The notes: generated from the sequence alone by a model not told the origin. Positions 1 to 9,225 are shown, counted from the stretch's first letter. The stretch: 56,524 bases of DNA from Verrucomicrobiales bacterium (GCA_029940475.1 JAPYUT010000001.1:98888-155411), one strand, 5' to 3'. Translations and numbers: made by a program.

Positions 1-1675
1 CATCGGTTTTTTTGCGGATGAGCTGTTGTTGCTGCTGCTGGCGTGCGAAGGCAGCATGGCGGGCGTCCTCGGGTGATTGAGGTTTCCGGTTCCCTGCATG
101 ATCCGGATTATTGTCTTTATTTACTTTTTGGGAGGGAGGGAGCCCGGATTTCAACTTCGTTACCATTGGTGGAGTGACCTTGATGGACGGGGCTGGTTCA
201 TTGCCATGCTTAACGCTCACTCCTTTTGGATGCGTGATTTTTCCGATTGTCCGATGGTTAACAGGTAAATTAACCGGCTTCTGGCTGCCGGTGGTAAGCG
301 GGGTGACTTTGTGCGCTATCCGGTCGTTATCGGGTAATGGGGGCAGCTTCCTGATGTTTCTGGATTTAACACCGGCAAGGAGGTGGGCACGCAACTGTTT
401 TTCCTTGATCTTGTCACTGGTGGCATGCCAGCCGTCATCCATTGCTTGATCCTTGATGGAGCGTAGCTCGGGTAACGCGGCTGTCTTCTTTCCGGAAGGA
501 TGCCGTTGATGGGCTATTAATTGCTGTTTTCCAGCATCAATCCGGTCAAGCGCGCCGCGCCGCCCTGCTTCAGGTTTGGTCGTCAACCTTGGTATCCTCC
601 GACCCTGACGAAAAGCGAGGAGATCACGATCTGGACCGTGGTTGCAGATGTCTATCCCGGTTGCGTGTTGAATGCCGGTGATCAGGGTTATGTTGCGGGT
701 GGACAAGATGAACGAGAAGTTGGTGCGCCGGTCAAAAATAAACGGGTTACAGTTTCGGGATCCAAAGTTGTTGACGGATACAAAACTATAGTGAGCGGGA
801 CCAAGGTTGCAGCGTACATCAATCCAGTTTCCAATCCCTGTCCGGGGTGACCAGGTCGCCGATGGCGGCAGGGGACACCATCCGATGTGGCTGTTCGAAA
901 TGCGCCACGATACCCAGGCTGGAGCCCATTGACGCCCGGGGACCCAGCACCAGCCTATATCATGGTAGCGAAGCCATCGTCCGTAGTGGTAGCATGCCCA
1001 GCCCCATGGATCGCTTGAGGTGAAGTGCCAGCCAGCGTCAGTGGAGTGCCAACCGCCATCGGTGTAGGGTGCCCAGCTTGCATTACTGCCTGCAATAGAA
1101 GGTTGCCAAACCTCACCGTAAGGTTCTGTGGTGAACCATTCCCCATATGGATTAAGTGCCTCGCCAAAGTCGTTGCGCGCTTCAGGATCCGGCGTGAAAT
1201 CGGCAAGTGGGATATCGGGGGAAGAATCAAGCAGGGCACCGGAGGGCAGATCGGGTTGTGTTTCTTCGAGCGGCAGTGCGCTTGACGCGGGGGTTTCCGC
1301 TATCAGGGCCAAAGCGGTCTCGGTAGCCCCATGAACTGGAGAAGTCATATTTTCAGCAGTCGTCGATTCCAGTTCGGTGATCTTCCTTGAGAGTTGCAGG
1401 ATGATATCCTGCTGAAGATCGAATGCTTTTTGTCCGGGACCACTCCCGGATTCCGTCTGATAAGGTCCTGATTGGGTGCTGATTGTCTCCAGGGGCGGAG
1501 TGTTTTTATACTGAGCAATAATTTTTCCGGCAAACATCAGCAAAATGGAAATTGCTATAATTCCCAGAGATGTCCCCACCGTTATCCAAATCTTCATGTC
1601 GATTTGGACGGTATTGATGCCCGGATCATTCAATCTCCTGCAGATTTTTTTGTCAGGTAGCCAACCGGGGCTCAT
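1..1675 (-). CDS. DUF6600-like membrane-anchored protein, C-terminal part cut by the left edge
   Basis: On the minus strand one frame stays open from an ATG at 1675 to base 1, over 558 codons, with no stop before the edge. The N-terminus has a hydrophobic segment (about residues 30-48, WITVGTSLGIIAISILLMF), so a single-pass, mostly periplasmic protein is expected. About residues 176-271 (DNA 863-1147) carry the aromatic pattern of DUF6600-type proteins: NPYGEW, YGRW, GWCWVPG, WAPAWVSW and GWCPLPP. The rest is basic, low complexity and Pro/Lys/Gln rich, with a run of five Gln near the edge. An internal ATG at 1597 directly precedes the membrane segment and is an alternative start; 1675 has a weak AGAGG four bases upstream. 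DUF6600 has no known function. Plus-strand open frames here are shadows. I am confident it is coding, less so of the family name. Confidence 0.8.
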   Translation of the reverse strand, partial: MSPGWLPDKKICRRLNDPGINTVQIDMKIWITVGTSLGIIAISILLMFAGKIIAQYKNTPPLETISTQSGPYQTESGSGPGQKAFDLQQDIILQLSRKITELESTTAENMTSPVHGATETALALIAETPASSALPLEETQPDLPSGALLDSSPDIPLADFTPDPEARNDFGEALNPYGEWFTTEPYGEVWQPSIAGSNASWAPYTDGGWHSTDAGWHFTSSDPWGWACYHYGRWLRYHDIGWCWVPGRQWAPAWVSWRISNSHIGWCPLPPSATWSPRTGIGNWIDVRCNLGPAHYSFVSVNNFGSRNCNPFIFDRRTNFSFILSTRNITLITGIQHATGIDICNHGPDRDLLAFRQGRRIPRLTTKPEAGRRGALDRIDAGKQQLIAHQRHPSGKKTAALPELRSIKDQAMDDGWHATSDKIKEKQLRAHLLAGVKSRNIRKLPPLPDNDRIAHKVTPLTTGSQKPVNLPVNHRTIGKITHPKGVSVKHGNEPAPSIKVTPPMVTKLKSGLPPSQKVNKDNNPDHAGNRKPQSPEDARHAAFARQQQQQQLIRKKTD

Positions 1676-1693
1676 GCCGCCTCTGCCAGGTCA

Positions 1694-1751
1694 GTTACCG
1701 GCAGTGATAATCAGGCATGGAGACTTGCATTCGTTTGTGCTGGCCGGTAAC
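1694..1751. repeat. 9-bp perfect inverted repeat in a divergent promoter region
   Basis: GTTACCGGC (1694-1702) is exactly mirrored by GCCGGTAAC (1743-1751), with 40 bp between the arms. It lies in the 124-bp gap between the divergent starts at 1675 and 1800. Two half-sites about five helical turns apart suit an operator bound by a looping or dimeric regulator. No regulator is identified. Confidence 0.4.
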
Positions 1752-1799
1752 CAATTCGTAATGTTGGTTGCTCCAAGGTTACTGTTGCCTTTTATAAAT

Positions 1800-3056
1800 A
1801 TGAAATTGTTGATTCGCTTCACCTGTTTTTCCATTCTTGTTCCCCTGGGGATTTCATCGGTGTTTGCGCAGCAGGAACCCGCCGGGCGTCCGCAGAGGCT
1901 TCATCCCGCTGCCGGAGCGATTGATCTCAATGATGACGGGGTGATTTCTGAGGCTGAGATTAAAAAAGCATCGCAGTCACTGCTTGGGCTGGACAGTAAT
2001 AAGGATGGTGCTTTATCCCATGACGAACTGATCCCTGCCGGGCTTCGCCGAGGGGGTGGAGCTAGAGCTGGAGCAGGCAGAGGTGGAGCGGGAAGAGGTG
2101 GAGGCGGTCCGCGTCCCAATGACCTCGGAGAGGCAGACCTTGATCTCGGAGAGGCGGGAATTGCCTGGTATCCCCGTCTGGAGGATGGCCTGGAAGAGGC
2201 AAAGCGAACCAACCGCCCAATTATTTTTATGGCTGCAGCATCGCAGTGCGGTGGGGTTCCTGGAGTGTTCTGACCCGGTTACACTGCAACGCGGAACAGT
2301 TTGTTCAGCGATCCAAAAGTCATTGCGGTAACCCGGAAATTTGTATGCATCCGGATTGATTCCTATGAGAGTGAGGAAAACCAGAAAATCGTGCGTAGTC
2401 ATCTTGGTGGACGCTTTGAGAATACTGCCTTCTGCGTGCTTGCCCCTGATGGTGAGAAACGATTGACCAGGAGCGGTCGCGGTCCAAATCATGTCACGCG
2501 TAATTTCGAGGATTTCATGGCCCTTACCGAGGACTATTCTCCGAAGGGTGTGCTTACTGATTCCAGGATTCCGGACTACAACAGTTTTGCCCTTGCCCTT
2601 AACGTGTCATCCGCTGACCAGCAGGTATTGGTGGTGATTGCCGGGCCTGAAGGGGATATAAAAGACGCCGGTAAAAGATTGCGTGCCCTTGCATGGGGTG
2701 AAGAGATGGTCGGGCGTTTCCAATACGACTTTGAAACTGATCTAAAGAGCCTGGAAAAACCTCTTTCCCTTACGCAGACCAAGCCGGGAATCTACATTAT
2801 CAAGCCGGATACCTTCGGGCTGGATGGAGAGGTGATGGCTTTCCTACCACTTGCGGCAAAGCTACCTGCGCTCAAGACGGCGATGCTTCACAGCAATAAG
2901 CAGTTTGCCCGGACAACCAAGAAGAAGATCTACAGCACGCATGTTGCCGATGGTCGCAGGGAGGGCAAGAGCATCAAGATGGCCATGCCCTTTGGTGAGG
3001 ATCGGGATGGCGATGGCGAGATTGACCATCGCGCGGGAGCCGGACGGCAGCGTTGA
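1800..3056 (+). CDS. Secreted EF-hand/thioredoxin-like protein with one in-frame TGA (candidate selenoprotein)
   Basis: The frame starts at an ATG at 1800 with a signal peptide (MKLLIRFTCFSILVPLG, cleavage near FAQQ). Two EF-hand loops follow, DLNDDGVISEAE (residues 42-53) and DSNKDGALSHDE (65-76), then a Gly/Arg/Ala-rich linker (about 80-101). A thioredoxin_7-like start follows: a helix LEEAKRTNRP, strand IIFMAAAS, then QCGGVPGVF. A TGA at codon 158 interrupts it, but the same frame resumes without any shift through SDPKVIAVTRKFVCIRID, the second half of the same fold, and runs to a TGA at 3056. A calcium-type DRDGDGEID motif lies near the end. Read through, the product has 418 residues, with Sec158 eight residues after Cys150. 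The alternatives are a nonsense mutation or a sequencing error. The two halves clearly belong together. Selenocysteine is inferred. Confidence 0.7.
2271..2300 (+). other. In-frame TGA with a short downstream stem (possible SECIS)
   Basis: TGA at 2271-2273 is in frame with both sides of the thioredoxin-like gene. Downstream, ACTG (2283-2286) can pair with CAGT (2297-2300) around a 10-nt loop containing GCGG. The stem is only 4 bp, its loop begins 13 nt after the TGA, and the loop does not start with the G usual in bacterial SECIS models. Structural support for recoding is therefore weak. No selA, selB, selC or selD is in the window. Confidence 0.3.
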
Positions 3057-3116
3057 TTCGCTAGTATCCCTAAATTAGCTTGGATGACCTGCCTCGCCCG
3101 GGGGAGGATTGGCAAT

Positions 3117-4403
3117 CTAGCTGAATGCCTGCTTGATCACCTTGCCGCGGTTACCGACAAAGAAGGGTCGTCCCCCGGAGCCGTGGATACGTTCTTCTGT
3201 TGGCATCCCGAGAGCATGGGCAATGGTTGTATGCAGGTCTGCAGGTCCGAATTTCTCACCCTTGATGTTGGTAGCCTTGGCATCGGTTTCACCAATGAAC
3301 TGACCGCCGTTTACTCCTCCTCCCGCGAGGACTGCGGAGAAGGCTTTCGGGAAATGATTGCGCCCGCCGCGGCTGCTGATTTTCGGGGTACGTCCAAATT
3401 CAGTGGTGAGCACCACCATGGTTTCCTTCAGCAGGCCTTTAGCATCCAGGTCAGCGAGTAATGTGGCAAACGGGGCATCCAGTTCCGTGGATTTTCTCTG
3501 GCCGGCCTCGAGGCTGTTGTGCATCTGGTCCCACCCGCCAAGTTGCACCTCAACGTAGCGCACGTCGTGTTCAACAAGGCGGCGTGCCAGTAGCAGACCA
3601 CGGGCAAACTTGCTATCACCATAGCGTTCCCTTAGCGCGCGTGGTTCCTTGTTGATGTCGAAGGCATTGACAGTGGAGGAGTCAAAGAACTTCACTGTCT
3701 CGTCGTAAAACTGGGAGTAGGCCTTGACGTTGCCTGTCGGGAAGCGCTCTTCAAATGCCCTGCCGAATTTCTTGGCCAGGGTGATGCGGTTGTTGAATGT
3801 GCGGGCGTCAATCTTGGGCAGCAGGTCGCGGATGCCCTTGTTCGGGTCACCGATGGGAAAGGGGCTGTGGTCCGGGGGGAAAAACCCGGGCCCTGGATTG
3901 CCACCGCCAACAATAACACTGGCCGGCATGCTCTGGGATGGTCGCCCGAGGAAATGCTGTGCCCAGGATCCTATTTGCGGGTGACTGGTGCCGCTGCGCC
4001 TCTTGAAGGCCGTGTGCATGAGGTAGTTGCCGCCGGCGTGGTCACCGGTCTTGGTGCTCATGCTGCGGATGATTGCCAGCTTGTCGGTTTGCTTGGCCAG
4101 TTCAGGCAGGAAGTTGGAAATTTGCACGCCGGAGGTCTTGGTCTTAAGCGGTGCGGACTGCCCCTTTACCTCAGCGTCTGTCTTCGGGTCAAAGGTGTCC
4201 ACGTGCGGCATGCCGCCTGCCATGTAGACAAAGATGATGTTTTTAGCGCTTGCCGGCGTGCCTTTCAGCGTAGTTTTGGCGGCGGCGGCATCTGCGTCGC
4301 CGACAAATTCCGGCAGGATACTTACACCGAGCGAGAGCTTGGCGATGCCGGCGAGGAACTCGCGGCGTTCAAGCTGGTGAAGATGGTGGGCGAATTGTTT
4401 CAT
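3117..4403 (-). CDS. DUF1501 family exported protein (module 1)
   Basis: A 428-residue DUF1501 protein, a family related in fold to alkaline phosphatase/sulfatase enzymes and abundant in Planctomycetota and Verrucomicrobiota; its substrate is unknown. The N-terminus has a Tat-type signal (ERREFLAGIAKLSLGVSIL, then an Ala-rich stretch). Family landmarks are IIFVYMAGGMPHVDTFDPK, the GGWDQMHN core, TTEFGRTP, and C-terminal DLHTTIAHALG. It starts 22 bp after the PSD1 stop at 4426 and is surely co-transcribed with it; such pairs are a hallmark of PVC genomes. The ATG at 4403 leaves a normal leader ahead of the twin arginines, though no good Shine-Dalgarno is visible. Family assignment is firm, function is not. 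Confidence 0.93.
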   Translation of the reverse strand: MKQFAHHLHQLERREFLAGIAKLSLGVSILPEFVGDADAAAAKTTLKGTPASAKNIIFVYMAGGMPHVDTFDPKTDAEVKGQSAPLKTKTSGVQISNFLPELAKQTDKLAIIRSMSTKTGDHAGGNYLMHTAFKRRSGTSHPQIGSWAQHFLGRPSQSMPASVIVGGGNPGPGFFPPDHSPFPIGDPNKGIRDLLPKIDARTFNNRITLAKKFGRAFEERFPTGNVKAYSQFYDETVKFFDSSTVNAFDINKEPRALRERYGDSKFARGLLLARRLVEHDVRYVEVQLGGWDQMHNSLEAGQRKSTELDAPFATLLADLDAKGLLKETMVVLTTEFGRTPKISSRGGRNHFPKAFSAVLAGGGVNGGQFIGETDAKATNIKGEKFGPADLHTTIAHALGMPTEERIHGSGGRPFFVGNRGKVIKQAFS

Positions 4404-4425
4404 GAGGAATATTGGCGGCGGGGGA

Positions 4426-6411
4426 TTACTTGATGAACATGAATTCCGGGGTGTTGAGCAGTGCCCATATCAGGTCGGTGAGGGCGGCATCGCCACGCTT
4501 GATTTCATGAACCATCATGGCCTGCTCGGTTGGAGTCATCTTGCGGCTGAGGATGCTCAGGAAGACAATCTCGGCACGTTTCAGCGGGGTTTTTTCCGCT
4601 TTTATCTTCTGGAAGATGAGTGAGTTGCGGTTGGCAAGGATCTGAGTGGCAGCACCGTTCATTAACTCCATTACCTGAGGCACTGACCCTTCAAGGGTTG
4701 CCGCGTCGACAAGGAAGTTACGGCTGGACTGCCCGAAGTCGCGCAGGAAATGTCCCTGGGGCGCAGGCTGGGGGAGCTCGCTTGCGCGGGCAAGAACCAT
4801 GCGGTTTTTACGCGCATCGCGCAGCATCATCATCTCATCACTGCCCTTTTTTGACTTGTTGCTCAGTTTGGCGCTGACCGGTCTGCCGTTGCGGTCGATC
4901 AACTCGCTATCCGGCTTGTAGGCATTATAGCGCTCGGCGATCTTGACAAACTCGGGGATTGGCACCGCACCGGTGTCCATCATGTTGATGATGTCATTGT
5001 AGGTTTTCCCCGAGGTTCGGCGATAGGCAAAGGGATCCTCAACCATGAGCGTGAGCAGTGAGTCCCAGATTTGCTCAGCTTTCATGCGGCGCAGGACGGG
5101 TCCTGGAAAGAAGTAGGGTTCATTGAGCTTGACGGTGCTTGTTGAGGCCAGAGCCAGGTAGGCTTTTGAGGAGACGATGGCCTTGGTAATTGCCCGCAGG
5201 TCGTAATTGAGTGCCAGCACGGTTCCCTGCAGGGTGCGCACAAGTTCCGGGTTGTCCCAGTATTCCGGCTCGGGCATGTCATGCAGGGGTTCGGCGGCAC
5301 CGCGCCCAAGATAGCGTTGCCAGAGGCGATTGCCGAGGTTGATGCTGAAGCGCGGGTTATTGCGAGAAACCAGCCAGTTGGCAAAGCGCATACGCTCACT
5401 GGTCGTTCTCGACTTGCTTTCGCTGCCAAAGATGGCCCTGGGCTTGACCACCTGCCCGGGCTTGGCGTCATCATATTCATAAGTGTCAGGGAGCTTGAGG
5501 ACGGCTTTCGGGTTGGAGTGGACGACGAGCTCGTTGGCAGCGACGATCTCGCGGTAGGCACGGTTGAAGCGATTGGCCAGGCGTCGCAGCTGCTGCTGTC
5601 CTTTCTCGTTGGAGGTGTCGATCTTGTGCTTCTTGGCAAGGTGTTCGCGGGCCTGGTTACGGTTGATATAAAGGCTTTTCGGATCTTTCTTGGTGACAGC
5701 GGCCTTACCCTTGCCCTTGCGCGGCTTGGCCGGGCGTTTCTGCAGGTTTTCCCGTGTGTCCATCTTGGCGAGGAATGAGGTGAGCTCGTAATACTCAAAC
5801 TGCGTCCAGTCATGGAATGGCGCGTCGTGGCATTGTGCGCAGGAAATATCGGTCCCCAGGAATGCCTTGGTCATGTAGCTGACATGGTCGAGCTTCATGC
5901 CGTTGTCGCGCAGGTGGTAGCCGGTTGCCGGGTTGTCCCAGATGCGTCCCTTGGCGGTGACCATCTCGTGCACCATCCTGTCAAAGGGGCGGTTGGACTT
6001 GAGCTGCTGCTTGAGCCAGAAGCTGAAGGCGTCAGTACGTAGCTTGGTGCCCGGAACCTGGCTCTGGATGCGCAGCAGGTCGGCGATCCAGTTGTAATTG
6101 TGACTTACGAAGCCATCCGAGGCCAGCAGCCGGTCAATCAAGGCATCGCGCTTGCCGGCATTCATGGATTTCACGAATTTCTGGACTTCATCGTGGGTGG
6201 GGATGCGCCCGGCCAGGTCCGTGTAGACACGGCGCACAAAGAGGTGGTCATTGAGCCCGACGTTGTAAGTTATTTTTGTCTTTGCCAGTCCGGCATTAAC
6301 CGCGGCATTGATCCGGGCGGTGGCTTCATTGATCAGTTCATCGCTTGGCGCGGAAATGACAACGGCATTGAGTATTGCGCAGGCGAAGATTGTGGGGGTA
6401 ATGATTCGCAT
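4426..6411 (-). CDS. DUF1549/DUF1553 (PSD1) exported protein (module 1)
   Basis: A 661-residue protein with a Sec signal (MRIITPTIFACAILNAVVI), a DUF1549 half (RRVYTDLAGRIPTHDEV, then LLASDGFVSHNYNWIADLLR) and a DUF1553 half (FANWLVSRNNPRFSINLGNRLWQRYLGRG). Between them is CAQCHDAPFHDW, a CxxCH site that could hold covalent haem. It lacks the N-terminal planctomycete cytochrome (PSCyt1) domain present in the copy at 45306. It is the first gene of a two-gene unit with the DUF1501 gene. PSD1 proteins are proposed to act in periplasmic oxidation of sugars, without direct proof known to me. A Lys/Arg-rich insert (KRPAKPRKGKGKAAVTKKD) follows the haem site. Confidence 0.92.
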   Translation of the reverse strand: MRIITPTIFACAILNAVVISAPSDELINEATARINAAVNAGLAKTKITYNVGLNDHLFVRRVYTDLAGRIPTHDEVQKFVKSMNAGKRDALIDRLLASDGFVSHNYNWIADLLRIQSQVPGTKLRTDAFSFWLKQQLKSNRPFDRMVHEMVTAKGRIWDNPATGYHLRDNGMKLDHVSYMTKAFLGTDISCAQCHDAPFHDWTQFEYYELTSFLAKMDTRENLQKRPAKPRKGKGKAAVTKKDPKSLYINRNQAREHLAKKHKIDTSNEKGQQQLRRLANRFNRAYREIVAANELVVHSNPKAVLKLPDTYEYDDAKPGQVVKPRAIFGSESKSRTTSERMRFANWLVSRNNPRFSINLGNRLWQRYLGRGAAEPLHDMPEPEYWDNPELVRTLQGTVLALNYDLRAITKAIVSSKAYLALASTSTVKLNEPYFFPGPVLRRMKAEQIWDSLLTLMVEDPFAYRRTSGKTYNDIINMMDTGAVPIPEFVKIAERYNAYKPDSELIDRNGRPVSAKLSNKSKKGSDEMMMLRDARKNRMVLARASELPQPAPQGHFLRDFGQSSRNFLVDAATLEGSVPQVMELMNGAATQILANRNSLIFQKIKAEKTPLKRAEIVFLSILSRKMTPTEQAMMVHEIKRGDAALTDLIWALLNTPEFMFIK

Positions 6412-6481
6412 CTCTTATAAACTTCCTTTGCTGGGTTATTATAACGCAGAAAACGGATTTTTCCTACACGAAGTCGCCGCC

Positions 6482-7699
6482 TTACTGCGGAGAAACCGTT
6501 TGTTTTTCTTTTTCGGCACTTTTCCCGGCCAATAACCAGGCCCGTTCAATGCAGGCGATGGTGATCTTTTCACAGTAGTCTTTTTTCCCGTTCTCAAAGA
6601 TGCAGAGGATGTCGCCCTTGCCGGTTATTGCCATGTCGGAATAACCCGCAAGCCCTTTGTTGATGACGCGGCTCGCTGCCCAGCTCCTGCCCTCATCACG
6701 ACTGAGGCGCAGGGTCATGTTCTTCCGGCTCCAGATTGAGAATCCGCCATGATGATTGACGGCGGGATTGAGAAAGAGAATCTCCTTGTCGTTGAATCTG
6801 ATCATGCTGGCCTGGCAGGCGGGACAGGGCAGGTTCTTGTCCACCACGGGCTTGGACCAGGTCAAGCCGTGATCCTTACTTACCGAAGTGAGCCGGTAAC
6901 CGAAGGAATAAACACCGGGAGCCGCTGTGCGCATGTTCATGAGCAGTGAGCCGTCACTGCGCTCCACAATGGTGCACTCGCCGTGCCGGAACTCCGGCAC
7001 CCAGGGAATGGCTCCGCCGATCTTCCAGGTTTTTCCTCCATCGTCGGAATAGATGATACAGGACTGCCCCCGGCCTTTACCGTCCACCTTGTGCCCAACG
7101 TAAGAGGGGGCAATAAGGCGACCCTTGCTGGTGTGAATCCCGTGGACCGGACCCGCCCCGACACCGACCGGCGATCCCCCGAAGTCCGCCAGGAAGTTAC
7201 CCTTCCTGTATTCCGGGGCCTTGGGATCATCCGAGGTGGTGGTCAAGGGTGACCAGGTCTTCCCCTCATCAGTGCTCATGGTATGAAAAAAGCAGTCCGG
7301 CCCGTTCCGGGTAAAGAGCAGATGCACGGTTTTGCCGTCGCGCTCGATGATCGGGCAGGGGTTGCCTACGCGAATCGGGGCATCACCGCCCTCTTCGTGG
7401 ATGAGGATTGTTTTCAGCCAGGTTTCCCCCCCGTCCTCACTGCGCCTTAAGAGCAGGTCGACATCACCGTGATCCCTGCGACTTTTCTTTCGTCCCTCAC
7501 AGAATAGCAACACGGTTCCCTTTGCGGTGATTACCATGGTGGGGATACGATAAGTGTGATAGCCGTCCTGGTGCCGTGCGAAGATGTCCTTGCGGAAAAG
7601 TAGCCCGTCCTCGGCCGGGCATGTCAGGCTTCCAAGCCAAAGCCCAAGTGAAATGGTAAGGGCTGAGGTGAAGACTCTTTTCAAGGGTTGCGCTGTCAT
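6482..7699 (-). CDS. Exo-alpha-sialidase (GH33-like), secreted
   Basis: A 405-residue protein with an N-terminal signal (LKRVFTSALTISLGLWLG). The sialidase hallmark YRIP occurs near residue 50 (HTYRIPTMVIT), followed by at least four Asp boxes of the S-x-D-x-G-x-T-W type: SEDGGETW, STDEGKTW, SDDGGKTW and SKDHGLTW, plus a fifth, SRDEGRSW. This is the six-bladed propeller of GH33 and related enzymes. Expected activity is release of terminal sialic acid from glycans outside the cell, though planctomycete-type relatives may act on other acidic sugars. It lies in the same orientation between two PSD1/DUF1501 modules, with 132 bp to the next gene upstream and 70 bp downstream. A sialate O-acetylesterase is at 31967. 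Confidence 0.88.
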   Translation of the reverse strand: MTAQPLKRVFTSALTISLGLWLGSLTCPAEDGLLFRKDIFARHQDGYHTYRIPTMVITAKGTVLLFCEGRKKSRRDHGDVDLLLRRSEDGGETWLKTILIHEEGGDAPIRVGNPCPIIERDGKTVHLLFTRNGPDCFFHTMSTDEGKTWSPLTTTSDDPKAPEYRKGNFLADFGGSPVGVGAGPVHGIHTSKGRLIAPSYVGHKVDGKGRGQSCIIYSDDGGKTWKIGGAIPWVPEFRHGECTIVERSDGSLLMNMRTAAPGVYSFGYRLTSVSKDHGLTWSKPVVDKNLPCPACQASMIRFNDKEILFLNPAVNHHGGFSIWSRKNMTLRLSRDEGRSWAASRVINKGLAGYSDMAITGKGDILCIFENGKKDYCEKITIACIERAWLLAGKSAEKEKQTVSPQ

Positions 7700-7831
7700 T
7701 GGTTGCAGTGGGCATTAAACCGTGATCTTAGGGATTTCACAAAACAATGCTCCATTGCTCCAGGGATATTGGGTGCAATGAGCCCTTCCCCTGCAATCTG
7801 CCGAATTGTCTTTGAGCCTTCTTTCCCGTGC

Positions 7832-9217
7832 CTAGGAGATAATGTCGTTTACCACCCGCCCGTGGACGTCGGTCAGGCGGAAGTCACGCCCGGCGTAACG
7901 GTAAGTGAGCTGTTCATGGTCGATGCCCAGCAGGTGAAGGATAGTGGCATGCAGGTCGTGGAAGTGTACCGGTTTGTCCTGTGCGTAGTAGCCGTAATCA
8001 TCGGTGGAACCGTATTGAATCCCGGGCTTGGTTCCACCCCCTGCCATGAACATGGTAAAACCGTGGGGGTTGTGGTCCCGGCCGTCATTTCCCTGGGCGG
8101 TGGGTGTACGTCCAAACTCGCTGCCCCACAGGACAATCGTGTCCTCCAGAAGTCCACGTTGCTTAAGGTCAGTGATCAGGGCTGCGACCGGCTGGTCCAT
8201 CTCGGCGGAGAGTTTCTTGTGTTCCTTGCGCAGGTTGGAGTGGGAATCCCAGTAGCGGTGGGTGATCTGCACAAAGCGCACCCCGGCCTCGCTGAATCGC
8301 CTGGCCATCAGGCACTGTTCGGCGAAGCTCTTGGTGGGAGCCTGGTCCGCTCCGTACATTTTCATGATGTGGGCGGGCTCATTGGAGATATCCTGGATGC
8401 CGGGGACCTCCATCTGCATGCGGAAGGCAAGCTCATAGGAGGCGATGCGTGACTCGAGTTCAGGATCGGTGCCGTGGGTTGCCAGGTGATCGCGGTTGAA
8501 GGCCTTGATGAGATCGATTTCCTGCAATTGTTTCTCCCGCTTGGTGATAGGACTGTCGATGAAGGGGATTTTCATGTTAGCGCCACTGCCGCTGATGCGC
8601 GTGCCGCCGTATTTGGCGGGTAAAAAAGCCGGCGACCATGCACCTGCCCCGCCGTGGCTGCCGCTCGGGTTGATGGTGATGAAGCCCGGCAGGTTGTCGT
8701 TCTCGCTGCCCAGCCCGTAGTTGATCCAGGCGCCCATGGCCGGCCGGGTGAAGGTGTCCGACCCGGTGTGCAGCTCGAGGAGGGCACCGCCGTGGCGTGA
8801 GTTTGAGCAATGCATCGAGCGGATGAAGCACAAGTCGTCGGCAATCGAGGCGATATTGGGGAGCAACTCACTGACTTGTGCGCCACTTTCACCGTGTTGG
8901 GCGAACTTCCACGGCGAGGGGAGGAGATTGCCGGTCTTGTGTGAGACGATACGCGGTTCCTTGAAGGGCAGCGGTTTGCCGGAATCACGCTTCAGCAGGG
9001 GCTTGGGATCAAAAAGGTCCACGCTCGAGGGACCGCCATGCATGAAGACAAAGATGACACGCTTGGCCCGGGCAGTGGTCGGTCCGGGCTTACTTGCTGC
9101 CGCGCCATTTCCCGTCAACATGGCGTTTAGCGCCAGTGCCCCGAACCCCGCACCGGCCTGTTGCAGCATGGCGCGGCGCGTGGCGGGCACAGGCAAGCGG
9201 TCTTGGCAGAGGTTCAT
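7832..9217 (-). CDS. DUF1501 family exported protein (module 2)
   Basis: A DUF1501 protein of about 461 residues from the ATG at 9217. That start lies 8 bp after the stop of the upstream PSD1 gene and gives a normal Tat-like leader (ATRRAMLQQAGAGFGALAL). A longer frame reaches 9283 but would overlap PSD1. Landmarks include VIFVFMHGGPSSVDLFDPK, the SMHCSNSRHGGALLELHTG region, WGSEFGRTP, and the C-terminal block HDLHATILHLLGIDHEQLT that typifies the larger DUF1501 subgroup. It closely resembles the copy at 49143 in length and motifs and differs from the shorter copy at 3117. Co-transcribed with the PSD1 gene at 9226-11232. Confidence 0.93.
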   Translation of the reverse strand: MNLCQDRLPVPATRRAMLQQAGAGFGALALNAMLTGNGAAASKPGPTTARAKRVIFVFMHGGPSSVDLFDPKPLLKRDSGKPLPFKEPRIVSHKTGNLLPSPWKFAQHGESGAQVSELLPNIASIADDLCFIRSMHCSNSRHGGALLELHTGSDTFTRPAMGAWINYGLGSENDNLPGFITINPSGSHGGAGAWSPAFLPAKYGGTRISGSGANMKIPFIDSPITKREKQLQEIDLIKAFNRDHLATHGTDPELESRIASYELAFRMQMEVPGIQDISNEPAHIMKMYGADQAPTKSFAEQCLMARRFSEAGVRFVQITHRYWDSHSNLRKEHKKLSAEMDQPVAALITDLKQRGLLEDTIVLWGSEFGRTPTAQGNDGRDHNPHGFTMFMAGGGTKPGIQYGSTDDYGYYAQDKPVHFHDLHATILHLLGIDHEQLTYRYAGRDFRLTDVHGRVVNDIIS

Positions 9218-9225
9218 CAGTGAAA

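Noticed and set aside
77..1334. Several plus-strand open frames at the left edge
   Set aside because: They are antisense to the continuous DUF6600-like minus frame and have no family-like features.
1545..1799. N-terminal extension of the thioredoxin-like protein
   Set aside because: It overlaps the divergent gene; a proper signal peptide begins at the ATG at 1800.
3085..3110. GC-rich inverted repeat as a terminator between convergent genes
   Set aside because: CCTCGCCC/GGGGGAGG has one mismatch, no loop and no T-run.
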